In this document: in pieces, positions 1-6,905 of the stretch
Layout of the letters: every line of letters begins with the position of its first letter
Position numbering within the stretch: position 1 is the stretch's first letter
NCBI RefSeq assembly: GCF_010686765.1
Contig: NZ_JAAGWF010000015.1
Coordinates: forward strand, 62,001 to 126,000
Reading direction: 5' to 3'
DNA: 64,000 nt
DNA from: Geodermatophilus sabuli
Lineage (GTDB): Bacteria; Actinomycetota; Actinomycetes; Mycobacteriales; Geodermatophilaceae
Notes under the pieces: model-generated
The model's database searches: none
The model's input: the letters and a program-made list of their open reading frames with translations, nothing else
Told to the model about the DNA's origin: nothing
Made by a program: the position numbers and the translations under genes

Positions 1-298
1 GCGAGTTGATCGGAGACATCACGCAGCCGGCCGCGGCGATGCCGTGGAAGACCACCGGGTACCAGGGCGTGTTGGGGCAGAAGACGGCGACGACGTCGCC
101 CTTGCGCAGGCCCCGGGCGTGCAGCGCGGCGGCGACCCGGTCCACGTAGGCGGCCAGCTGGCCGTGGGTGATGGTGTCGCCCTTGAGCCCGTCCACCAGC
201 GCGGGCGCGTCCGGCCGGGTACCGCCGGCGGACAGGACGTGCGCGGGTACCGACACGTCGGGGATCTCGACGTCGGGATAGAGGCTGGGCAGCGCCAC
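1..298 (-). CDS. Acyl-CoA synthetase / AMP-dependent ligase, N-terminal part (runs off the left edge)
   Basis: Reading the minus strand from a GTG at 298 gives 99 residues that match the N-terminal lobe of class I adenylate-forming ligases of the 4-coumarate/fatty acyl-CoA type: a short leader, then a GDTITHGQLAAYVDRVAAAL segment, an LRKGDVVAVFCPN segment and an AAGCVMSPINS segment. These enzymes activate a carboxylic acid with ATP and transfer it to CoA. The start is supported by AAGGAG six to seven bases upstream. The AMP-binding signature and C-terminal domain lie outside the window, so the substrate cannot be judged. Confidence 0.85.
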   Translation of the reverse strand, partial: MALPSLYPDVEIPDVSVPAHVLSAGGTRPDAPALVDGLKGDTITHGQLAAYVDRVAAALHARGLRKGDVVAVFCPNTPWYPVVFHGIAAAGCVMSPINS

Positions 299-386
299 GG
301 AGGAGCTCCTTACTCGTCGGTTGTGGCGCCAGTCTCACATCCGGGGGCGCCGCCCACCCAGGAGGGCCGCGGCGTCCCGGCCCGGG

Positions 387-809
387 TCAGCGCGGCCAGA
401 GGACCGACTGCGTGCAGCGGAACAACGCGAGCGTCCTGCCCGACTCGGCCTGCACGACGGCGTCCCACACCTGCGTGGTCCGCCCGGCGTGCGCGTTGGT
501 GGCCACCGTGGTGATCCGCCCCTCCCGGACGGTGCCGAGGAAGTTGGTCTTCAGCTCGATGGTCGTGAAGCCCGACGACCCCTCGGGCAGGAGCGCCCGC
601 GTGGCCAGCCCGCAGGAGGTGTCGGCCAGGCCGACCACGGTCGCGGCGTGCAGGTAGCCGTTGGGGGCCAGCAGCTCCGGCCGCACGGTCAGTTCCGCCT
701 CCAGCCGACCGGGCTCGTGGGCGGTGATGCTCAGCCCGAGCAGGCCCGGCAGGGTGCCGGGGAGGAGGGCGTTGAGCTCGTCGGCGGTGTGGAACCCGGT
801 GGCGGCCAT
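387..809 (-). CDS. PaaI-type hotdog thioesterase
   Basis: 140 residues from ATG 809, the usual length of a single hotdog-fold thioesterase of the PaaI/YdiI family, which hydrolyses small acyl-CoA thioesters in the cytoplasm. Visible family features are LGLSITAHEPGRLEAELTV near the N terminus, the central helix segment NGYLHAATVVGLADTSCG containing the active-site region, and the strand ending TTIELKTNFLGTVREGRI. It lies 88 bp behind the acyl-CoA ligase gene on the same strand, which fits acyl-CoA metabolism. A TAGGTT hexamer lies seven bases before the ATG and no Shine-Dalgarno is seen, so a leaderless transcript is likely. A TTG at 818 is the alternative start. The true substrate is unknown. 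Confidence 0.85.
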   Translation of the reverse strand: MAATGFHTADELNALLPGTLPGLLGLSITAHEPGRLEAELTVRPELLAPNGYLHAATVVGLADTSCGLATRALLPEGSSGFTTIELKTNFLGTVREGRITTVATNAHAGRTTQVWDAVVQAESGRTLALFRCTQSVLWPR

Positions 810-816
810 GCCGCGC

Positions 817-822
817 AACCTA
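817..822 (-). promoter_or_regulatory. Candidate -10 element for a leaderless thioesterase mRNA
   Basis: TAGGTT on the minus strand, seven bases before the ATG at 809, with no ribosome-binding site in between. This spacing is typical of actinobacterial leaderless promoters. No convincing -35 was identified. Inference only. Confidence 0.4.
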
Positions 823-915
823 TCGACGCGCCGTCGTCCTGCCTGATCAGGTCACCTGGCGCCACCGGTCGTGAGGTCCGAGCCCGCCCGACCAGGGGAC
901 CTGGTCATCGGCGGA

Positions 916-1296
916 TCAGCGGGCGGTCTCCCACAGCCCGACGACGTTGCCCTCGGGGTCGGTGAAGTAGGCGGCGAAGCCCATGTCGCCGACCGGTGTC
1001 CTCCCGACGACCGTGGAGCCGCCGAGGCCCCCGATCTTCTCGAGGGCCGTCTCGATGCTGTCCACGTCGACGACCAGGACCGGGCCGCTGGTGGCCGCCT
1101 GCGCGCGGGACAGCATGCCGCCGTTGATGAAGCCGGCCTCGCTCGGGCCGCTGTCGTCGCCGGGGCCGGTCATGACGATCGTGTAGCCCATCTCGGGCAT
1201 CTCCATGGTCCGCCAGCCGAAGGCCTCCTCGTAGAAGCCCCGCGCCCGGTCCCCGTCGTCGAACGGGACCTCGAAGTGCACGACCCGACCGCTCAT
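916..1296 (-). CDS. VOC-family (glyoxalase/bleomycin-resistance fold) protein
   Basis: 126 residues from ATG 1296. The opening VVHFEVPFDDGDRARGFYEEAFGW is cut here only in part: residues 5-28 are the first beta-alpha-beta module of a VOC fold, and GFAAYFTDPEGNVVGLWE near the C terminus is the second module with the usual DPEGN turn and a metal-ligand-type glutamate. Such single-domain proteins are often dioxygenase- or glyoxalase-like, but no specific reaction can be assigned. It lies downstream of the folP2-like gene on the same strand, separated by a duplicated palindrome, so it probably has its own promoter. Confidence 0.85.
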   Translation of the reverse strand: MSGRVVHFEVPFDDGDRARGFYEEAFGWRTMEMPEMGYTIVMTGPGDDSGPSEAGFINGGMLSRAQAATSGPVLVVDVDSIETALEKIGGLGGSTVVGRTPVGDMGFAAYFTDPEGNVVGLWETAR

Positions 1297-1352
1297 GACG
1301 CCACCTCCCGGCTGACCCTGGACCTGACGCGGGGCAGGCTAGTGCCGCGGCA

Positions 1353-1459
1353 CCCTCCCGGGTACCGGCCGGAGCGCGCGAGGCGTGCGGGGCAGGGGTC
1401 AGGCCCCCCTCCCGGGTACCGCCCCGAGACTGCGAGGTGCGGGGAGGAGGGGTCCTTCG
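1353..1459. repeat. Direct duplication of a palindromic GC-rich unit (about 54 bp period), probable terminator
   Basis: The string CCCTCCCGGGTACCG occurs at 1353 and again from 1407, each time followed about 25-30 bases later by a G-rich arm (GGGGCAGGGG, then GGGGAGGAGGGG) that can pair with the first C-rich arm. The second unit ends where the folP2-like gene (minus strand) begins its stop codon, so a hairpin terminator for that gene is plausible. The arm and loop style resembles the palindromes at about 4.5 and 5.6 kb. Confidence 0.5.
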
Positions 1460-2359
1460 TCAGGCGAGGCCGCGGACGGTGCGCAGCGGCGGCCGGTCGC
1501 CCCGGATGGCGGCCACCATGTCCAGCGTCTGCCGGGTCGGTGCGACGTCGTGCGCGCGGAACACCGTCGCACCCAGCCACGCACTCACCGCGGTCGCCGC
1601 CAGCGTGCCGGTGAGCCGGTCGTCGAGGGGGACGTCGAGGGTCTCCCCGACGAAGTCCTTGTTCGACAGCGCCACGAGCACCGGCCAGCCGGTGCCGACG
1701 AGCTCGTCCAGGCGCCGGGTGGTCTCCAGCGAGTGGCGGGTGTTCTTGCCGAAGTCGTGCCCCGGGTCGACCAGCACCCGTTCCCGGTCGACACCGGCCG
1801 CGACGGCGGCCTCCGCCAGCGCCGTCGTCCGCCCGACCACGTCGGCGACCACGTCGTCGTAGGTGACCCGGTGCGGCCGGGTGCGCGGCGGCAGCCCGCC
1901 GGCGTGCGTGCAGACGATCCCGGCCCCGGCCTCGGCGGCCACGGCGGCCAGCTCGGGGTCGACCCCACCCCAGGCGTCGTTGACCACGTCGGCGCCGGCC
2001 GCGAGTGCCTCCCTCGCCACCTCGGCCCGCCAGGTGTCGATGGAGATGGGCAGCGTCGGGTGGGCGGTGCGGATGGCCGCGACCAGGCCGACGGTGCGGC
2101 GGATCTCCTCGGCGGCGTCGACGTCGTCACCCGGGGCGGCCTTGACCCCGCCGACGTCCACCATGTCCGCGCCCTCGGCCACCACCCGGTCGACCCGCTC
2201 GAGCGCCGCGGCCAGCTGGTAGGTGGCGCCGCGGTCGTAGAACGAGTCGGGGGTGCGGTTGACGATCGCCATGACGACGAACCGGCCGGCCGGCACGTCG
2301 AGGGCCCCCAGGCGCAGCAACCGGCCCCCCGTTCGGTCCGTGTGGTGGAGTCCCGCCAA
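1460..2359 (-). CDS. folP2: Dihydropteroate synthase homologue, FolP2 type
   Basis: TIM-barrel protein of the dihydropteroate synthase family. The sequence follows mycobacterial FolP2 rather than FolP1: MAIVNRTPDSFYDRGATY, DMVDVGGVKAAPGD, ISIDTWRAEVA, VNDAWGGVDPEL, VLVDPGHDFGKNTRHSLE, ALSNKDFVGETL and the C-terminal RTVRGLA are all recognisable from memory of the family. FolP2 proteins have been reported to lack measurable DHPS activity, so a role in folate synthesis is not assured. A TTG at 2359 (299 aa) fits where similarity begins; the frame stays open to 2518, and the low-complexity upstream part looks non-coding. There is no clear ribosome-binding site, so the start is uncertain. Confidence 0.85.
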   Translation of the reverse strand: MAGLHHTDRTGGRLLRLGALDVPAGRFVVMAIVNRTPDSFYDRGATYQLAAALERVDRVVAEGADMVDVGGVKAAPGDDVDAAEEIRRTVGLVAAIRTAHPTLPISIDTWRAEVAREALAAGADVVNDAWGGVDPELAAVAAEAGAGIVCTHAGGLPPRTRPHRVTYDDVVADVVGRTTALAEAAVAAGVDRERVLVDPGHDFGKNTRHSLETTRRLDELVGTGWPVLVALSNKDFVGETLDVPLDDRLTGTLAATAVSAWLGATVFRAHDVAPTRQTLDMVAAIRGDRPPLRTVRGLA

Positions 2360-2549
2360 CGTAGAGGACCACGCAGCGGGAGGAACGGCGCGACGGCGGC
2401 GACGACGGTGGACGGGACCGACGGCGTGCGGGGTCCGGTCGGGGAGCGGCACGGCGACGGGCGGGAGGTCACCCGGGAGCGGGTGGACCTGGTCGCCGAG
2501 CCGGCCGGCGACGACCACGGTCTCCCGCCGCCACCTGTGCAGCCCCCTG

Positions 2550-3806
2550 TCAGGTGACGATCGCCTGGTTGACCAGCTGGCGCAGGAAGTTGCGGATCGG
2601 CAGCGTGCTCGACGGCAGCAGCTGGGTGTAGAAGCCGACGGTCACGTCCTCCACCGGGTCGACGTAGAAGGCCGTCGACGCAGCCCCGCCCCAACTGTAG
2701 TCGCCCGGGCTGGCCAGCACGCCGTAGCGCGCCGGGTCCAGGACCATCGAGAACCCGAGCCCGAAGCCGACCCCGCGCAGCGGCGTCTCGGCGAACAGCG
2801 GCCGGCCGAAGGTCTCCAGGTCCGCTCCACCGGGCAGGTGGTTGCGGGTCATGTGCGCGATGGTGCGCGGGCCCAGCAGCCGCCCGCCGTCGAAGGACCC
2901 GCCCCGACGGAGCAGCTCGATGAACCGCAGGTAGTCACCGGCGGTGGAGACGAGCCCGCCGCCGCCGGACAGGAACGCCGGCTTGCGGAGGGCTCCGGCG
3001 CCCATGGCGTCCAGCGGCGCGATCCCCGTCGCGGGCCCACCGGGCCGGCCCGGGACGGCCGTGTACAGCCGGGCCAGCGACTCGGGGTCGTCGCCGTCCC
3101 GGAGCCCGAACGCGGTGTCGGTCATGCCCAGCGGGGCGAAGATCCGCTGCTGGAAGAACTCGTCGAGGGGCTGGCCGGAGAGCACCTCGACCAGCCGGCC
3201 CAGGACGTCGGTGGACACGCCGTAGTTCCACTCGGAGCCTGGCTGGAACACCAGCGGCATCGCCGCCCACTGCCGGCAGACCTCGGCGGAGTCGGCGCCG
3301 GCGGGCGTGCTCCACTCGTGCCCGGCCGCCCGGTACATCGCGTCCACCGGATGGGTGTGGTGGAACCCGTAGGTCAGGCCGGAGGTGTGGGTGAGCAGGT
3401 GCCGCACGCGGATCGGCTCGGTCTGTGGGGCGGTCACCGGCTTCAGTGCCGACCCGGCCACGTAGACCCGGGTCTCGGCGAACTCGGGCAGCCACGTGGC
3501 GATGGGGTCGGACAGCTCGAAGGCACCCTCCTCGTACAGCATCATCGCCGCGACCGAGGTGATCGGCTTGGTCATCGAGTAGATCCGCCAGCGGGTGTCG
3601 GCCTCCACCGGGAGGCCCTCCTCGACGTTGCGCGCGCCGGCCCGGCCGACGTGCACCAGCCGTCCGTGCCGGGCCACCGTCACGAGGAAGCCGGGGAGCT
3701 GCCCGTCGTCCACCCAGCGGGCCAGCCGCCCGTCGATGCGCGCCAGCCGGGCCGCGTCGAGACCGACCTCGGCCGGGTCGGTGTCCACCTGGAGTGCCGT
3801 CGTCAC
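2550..3806 (-). CDS. Serine hydrolase of the beta-lactamase/class C esterase family
   Basis: 418 residues from GTG 3806, chosen because GGAGGA sits six bases upstream; an in-frame codon at 3857 would only add an unlikely Arg-rich leader. The SxxK nucleophile motif is SMTK at residues 77-80, preceded by TRWRIYSMTK, and the YxN-type tyrosine appears as SEWNYGVSTDVLGRLVE in the middle of the protein. The C-terminal part carries FGLGFSMVLDP and YSWGGAASTAFYVDP. These are features of the family VIII esterase/penicillin-binding-protein-like group (EstB, LovD relatives). No signal peptide is visible, so an intracellular esterase or transesterase is likelier than a secreted beta-lactamase. Confidence 0.88.
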   Translation of the reverse strand: MTTALQVDTDPAEVGLDAARLARIDGRLARWVDDGQLPGFLVTVARHGRLVHVGRAGARNVEEGLPVEADTRWRIYSMTKPITSVAAMMLYEEGAFELSDPIATWLPEFAETRVYVAGSALKPVTAPQTEPIRVRHLLTHTSGLTYGFHHTHPVDAMYRAAGHEWSTPAGADSAEVCRQWAAMPLVFQPGSEWNYGVSTDVLGRLVEVLSGQPLDEFFQQRIFAPLGMTDTAFGLRDGDDPESLARLYTAVPGRPGGPATGIAPLDAMGAGALRKPAFLSGGGGLVSTAGDYLRFIELLRRGGSFDGGRLLGPRTIAHMTRNHLPGGADLETFGRPLFAETPLRGVGFGLGFSMVLDPARYGVLASPGDYSWGGAASTAFYVDPVEDVTVGFYTQLLPSSTLPIRNFLRQLVNQAIVT

Positions 3807-3910
3807 GTGTCCTCCGTTCCGGACACCGCCCGCCGTCGGGCGGCGCCTGCCCCGCATCCTGACCCACGGCGCTGTGGGTCAGGCCACACGGGGGGCCGTC
3901 CGACGGCGGG

Positions 3911-4090
3911 CCGGCGGACCGGACCGGCACCTCGTCGGTGCCGCGACGGTCAGACCGGCACGTCGCTGTGCCGCGACGGTCAGACCGGCACGCCGCTGCG
4001 CCGCGACGGTCAGACCGGCACGTCGCTGTGCCGCGACGGTCAGACCGGCACGCCGCTGCGCCGCGACGGTCAGACAGGCACGTTGCTGGC
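3911..4090. repeat. 30-bp tandem repeats derived from the 3' end of the HU gene
   Basis: Units start at 3941, 3971, 4001, 4031 and 4061, with a degenerate sixth unit at 3911. Units 1 and 3 are identical, and units 2 and 4 are identical, so the array grew as a 60-bp duplication. The unit at 4061 is the real end of the HU gene: on the minus strand it reads GTGCCTGTCTGA, encoding the final Val-Pro-Val and stop. The other units repeat this stop-codon region downstream of the gene. Each unit carries the short inverted repeat CGGTC-A-GACCG. There are no spacers, so this is not a CRISPR array. Confidence 0.9.
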
Positions 4091-4354
4091 GGCCTTCTTC
4101 AGGTTCGAGCCCGCGGTCACCTTGACGGTGTTGGCGGCGGGGATGTCGATCGACTCACCGGTCTGGGGGTTGCGACCGGTCCGCGCGGAGCGCTGGGTGC
4201 GCTCGACGGTCAGCAGGCCGGAGACGGCGACCTTCTCGCCACGGGTGATGGCGTCGACGAGCTCCTCCTGGAGCCCGGCGAGGACCGAGTCGACGGTGGC
4301 GGTGGGCACGTCGGCCCGCTTGGCGATGGCGGAGACGAGTTCGGCCTTGTTCAC
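4070..4354 (-). CDS. HU-family DNA-binding protein
   Basis: 94 residues from GTG 4354, the standard length for a bacterial HU/IHF subunit. It begins VNKAELVSAIAKRADVPTAT, contains GEKVAVSGLLTVERTQRSAR and the DNA-minor-groove arm with TGRNPQTGESIDIPA, and ends with a short lysine-containing tail. It lacks the long Lys/Ala-rich C-terminal extension of mycobacterial and streptomycete HupB/HupS, so it is the short form. GAGAGGA lies just upstream of the GTG, which decides this start over the long open frame beginning at 4633. The last 30 bp of the gene are the seed of the downstream tandem array. Confidence 0.93.
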   Translation of the reverse strand: MNKAELVSAIAKRADVPTATVDSVLAGLQEELVDAITRGEKVAVSGLLTVERTQRSARTGRNPQTGESIDIPAANTVKVTAGSNLKKAASNVPV

Positions 4355-4499
4355 GGAGTTCCTCTCGCAGGGGGACGGGATCAGGCGGCCGGCCGCGGCA
4401 GATCCGCCGAGGCCGGGCCGGGAGGCACGGTGCCACGTGGGGCCGACAACCCGCCACCGCGGGGGGTCCGGCGCGCCCCGGGCGCCCCATCGGCATCGG

Positions 4500-4633
4500 C
4501 GGGGGCGTCTCCTCCGGACGGCGGCACCGGCCCTCCTGCAGGGGCCGGTCGCGAGCCCCGGACGGCGGGACCGGCCCTCCTGCAGGGGCCCGTCGCGAGC
4601 CTGCGAGCGACGGGGGGCAGGAGGCTCCTTCAT
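4500..4633. repeat. Duplicated palindromic element upstream of the aldo/keto reductase gene
   Basis: The core CGGCCCTCCTGCAGGGGCC occurs twice, centred near 4540 and 4580, each centred on CTGCAG. The second copy is extended into a long imperfect hairpin: CCTCCTGC ... CCCGTCGC ... GCGACGGG ... GCAGGAGG, ending around 4623. It lies between divergent genes (HU to the left, aldo/keto reductase to the right), so a terminator role is unlikely here and a mobile palindrome (REP-like) origin is more plausible. A relative lies at 5572-5630. Confidence 0.55.
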
Positions 4634-4634
4634 C

Positions 4635-4640
4635 TAGCGT
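4635..4640 (+). promoter_or_regulatory. Candidate -10 element for leaderless aldo/keto reductase mRNA
   Basis: TAGCGT six bases before the ATG at 4647, with no Shine-Dalgarno between. The upstream palindromic repeat occupies the -35 region and no -35 hexamer is evident. Inference. Confidence 0.35.
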
Positions 4641-4646
4641 GAGTGC

Positions 4647-5570
4647 ATGCCCCAGATCCCCGGTACCGACCTGGACGTCAGCGACCTCTGCCTGGGCGGC
4701 AACGTCTTCGGCTGGACGGCGGACGAGCCGACGTCCGCCGCCCTGCTGGACCGGTTCGTGGACGCGACCCCCAGCACGCTGTCCCCGTTCGTCGACACCG
4801 CGGAGATGTACGGCAACGGTCGCTCGGAGGAGATCCTGGGCAGCTGGATGACCGCGCGCGGCATGCGCGACCGGGTGGTCGTGGCCACCAAGGCCTCGCC
4901 GGGGCAGAAGGAGCACCCGCTGTCGGCCCCGGAGATCCGCGCGGCGGCCGAGCGCTCGCTGCGGAACCTGCAGACCGACCACATCGACCTCTACTACGCG
5001 CACTACGACGACGAGACGACGCCGCTCGAGGAGACCCTGCAGGCCTTCGACGAGCTGGTGCAGGCGGGCAAGGTCCGGCACGTCGCGGCGTCGAACTACT
5101 CGGCGAAGCGGCTGACCGAGGCGCTGGAGACCGCCGAGCGCCTGGGCACCGCCCGCTACGTCGCCCTGCAGCCGCACTACAACCTCATGGAGCGGCCGGC
5201 CTACGAGGACGAGCTGCGCGACGTCGTGGCGGAGCAGGGCCTGGGGATCCTGCCCTACTTCGCGCTGGCCAAGGGCTTCCTCACCGGCAAGTACCGCGCC
5301 GGCGAGCAGGTCGAGTCGCCGCGGGCCCGGGGTGCCTCGGTCTACGTCGGCGAGCGGGGCGACCGGGTGCTGGCCGCCCTCGCCGAGGTCGCCCGCGCGC
5401 ACGGGGTGACCGGCGCGGCGGTCGCCCTGCGGTGGCTCGCCGACCAGCCGACCGTGGTGGCACCCATCGCCAGCGGCCGGTCGGTCGAGCAGCTGGCCGA
5501 CCTGCTGCCGATGCTGGACCTCGTCCTCACCGACGAGCAGCGTCGCCTGCTCAGCGACGCGTCCGCCTGA
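4647..5570 (+). CDS. Aldo/keto reductase
   Basis: 307 residues, single (beta/alpha)8 barrel NADPH-dependent oxidoreductase of the YajO/Tas-like branch. The catalytic tetrad is visible as Asp50 and Tyr55 in FVDTAEMYGNGRSEEILG, Lys82 in VVVATKAS and His119 in IDLYYAHYDD. The NADP phosphate-binding end appears as ALRWLADQPTVVAPIASGRS near residue 270. The substrate is unknown; such enzymes usually reduce aldehydes or ketones in detoxification or sugar metabolism. It is a monocistron: the HU gene is divergent, the EAL-like gene is convergent, and a hairpin follows the stop codon. Confidence 0.93.
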   Translation: MPQIPGTDLDVSDLCLGGNVFGWTADEPTSAALLDRFVDATPSTLSPFVDTAEMYGNGRSEEILGSWMTARGMRDRVVVATKASPGQKEHPLSAPEIRAAAERSLRNLQTDHIDLYYAHYDDETTPLEETLQAFDELVQAGKVRHVAASNYSAKRLTEALETAERLGTARYVALQPHYNLMERPAYEDELRDVVAEQGLGILPYFALAKGFLTGKYRAGEQVESPRARGASVYVGERGDRVLAALAEVARAHGVTGAAVALRWLADQPTVVAPIASGRSVEQLADLLPMLDLVLTDEQRRLLSDASA

Positions 5571-5571
5571 G

Positions 5572-5630
5572 AGAGGACCCTCCTGCCCCCCGCCACTCGC
5601 ACGCTCGCGGCGGGCCCCTGCAGGAAGGCC
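5572..5630. terminator. Bidirectional hairpin between convergent genes
   Basis: A long imperfect inverted repeat: left arm TCCTGC-CCCCCGCCACTCGC, right arm GCTCGCGGCGGG-GCAGGA (with interruptions). It fills the 61 bp between the stop codons of the aldo/keto reductase and the EAL-like gene, which face each other, so one hairpin could end both transcripts. It shares its arms with the palindromes at 4.5-4.6 kb. Confidence 0.6.
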
Positions 5631-5631
5631 G

Positions 5632-6726
5632 TCAGCGGCAGGCCGCGGCGGTGACGAGGTCCTCGATCCGCAGCAGGCCGAGGACGGTGCCGGTCGCGTC
5701 GGTGCAGACGACGGGGTCGAAGCGCTGGGCCGGCGGTCGGGTGAGGGCGCGCTGCAGCGTCTCGGTGATGCCGGCGGTCGGGGGCACGCGCAGCGACACC
5801 GGCGCGGTGAACGCCGCCGCCGTCCGGGGGCAGGCGAGCAGGAGACCGACCGGCTCGCCCCGCTGCCCGAGGAGCACCGCCGGCGGGACGCCCGGCAGGG
5901 TCGAGCCCGCCTCGCACTGACGAGCCGGGCGCAGCAGGCCGGCCACGCTCCCGCTGACCCGGGCGCGGGCCACCTGGGCGTGCACCAGCCGGGTGACCTC
6001 CGGCGCCAGCGGCTGGAAGACCGGCGACGGCCGGCCGAGCAGCCACCCCCGGGCCAGCGGGATGCCGAGCCGCGCCAGGACCGCGAGTTGGCCGGGGGTC
6101 TCGACGCCCCGCGCCAGCAGCCGCGCGTCGATCCGGCCGGCGAACCCGCCGACCAGCTCGGCCAGCGCCAGCTGCACCGGGTCGGTGTCGACGTCGGTGA
6201 CCAGCGCGCGGTCGAGCGTGACCAGCTCCGGCCGGATCGTGGCCATCTGCTGGAGGCCGGAGTGCCCCGAGCCGGCGCCGTCCAGCGCGACCAGGGCGCC
6301 CCGGGCACGCAGCGCCGCGGTCTGGCTGCGCACCGCGTCCAGGTCGGCGACGGGGATGTGCCCGGTCAGCTCGACGACCACCCGGTGCAGGCCGTCCGGT
6401 CCGTCCAGCGCCTCCCGCACCGGCCGGGTGCCGAGCAGGTGCGGGCTGACGCCGACAGTGAGGGAGGTGTCGTCCGGCAGCAGCGGGACGGCGTCGAGGG
6501 CCCGGGCGATCGCCAGCGCCTCGAGCTCGGCGGCCAGCCCGCACTCGGCGGCGGCGGCCAGCCACACGTCCGGGCCGGCGGTGCCGGGGAACCGGGACAG
6601 CGCCTGGTAGCCGACGACGCGGGCCGCGGCGAGGTCGACGATCGGCTGGAAGACCACCGACAGGTCGCCGGGGTCGGCGAGCAGCGGCCGGCAGTCGGGC
6701 AGGGCGCGCGTCCGGGTGACCGACAT
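5632..6726 (-). CDS. EAL-domain protein with degenerate catalytic motifs, plus C-terminal CBS-like region
   Basis: 364 residues from ATG 6726, which has GGGAGG just upstream. Residues 20-255 align with an EAL cyclic-di-GMP phosphodiesterase domain (VVFQPIVDLAAARVVGYQAL, then LDGAGSGHSGLQQM and LARGVETPGQL), but key positions are changed: the EAL signature reads QAL, the ELTE segment reads ELTGH, the DDFG segment reads LDGAG, and the AEGVE segment reads LARGVE. It is therefore probably catalytically dead, acting as a c-di-GMP binder or partner-binding domain. The last 110 residues (VLLGQRGEPVGLLL ... VVCTDATGTVLGLLRIEDLV) look like a CBS-type sensory pair. It is divergent from the SpoIIE-type phosphatase gene, sharing a 179-bp promoter region. 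Confidence 0.82.
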   Translation of the reverse strand: MSVTRTRALPDCRPLLADPGDLSVVFQPIVDLAAARVVGYQALSRFPGTAGPDVWLAAAAECGLAAELEALAIARALDAVPLLPDDTSLTVGVSPHLLGTRPVREALDGPDGLHRVVVELTGHIPVADLDAVRSQTAALRARGALVALDGAGSGHSGLQQMATIRPELVTLDRALVTDVDTDPVQLALAELVGGFAGRIDARLLARGVETPGQLAVLARLGIPLARGWLLGRPSPVFQPLAPEVTRLVHAQVARARVSGSVAGLLRPARQCEAGSTLPGVPPAVLLGQRGEPVGLLLACPRTAAAFTAPVSLRVPPTAGITETLQRALTRPPAQRFDPVVCTDATGTVLGLLRIEDLVTAAACR

Positions 6727-6905
6727 GCCCTCCCATCGGCCGCGGGACCGCGCTCCTCCACCGGCGCCGGCCACCGCCTCACCCCGCCGGGGGAACCGGG
6801 GGTGACGCGGGCGGAGACGATACGGCCGCGCCTGCGCGCGCGTGACAGCATGGTGCGTCCTCGCAGTCGCGCGGAGGGCATGCAGGGGATGGAGGGGGCA
6901 GGCGA

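Noticed and set aside
3911-4090. CRISPR array
   Set aside because: Repeats are contiguous with no spacers and are copies of the HU gene end.
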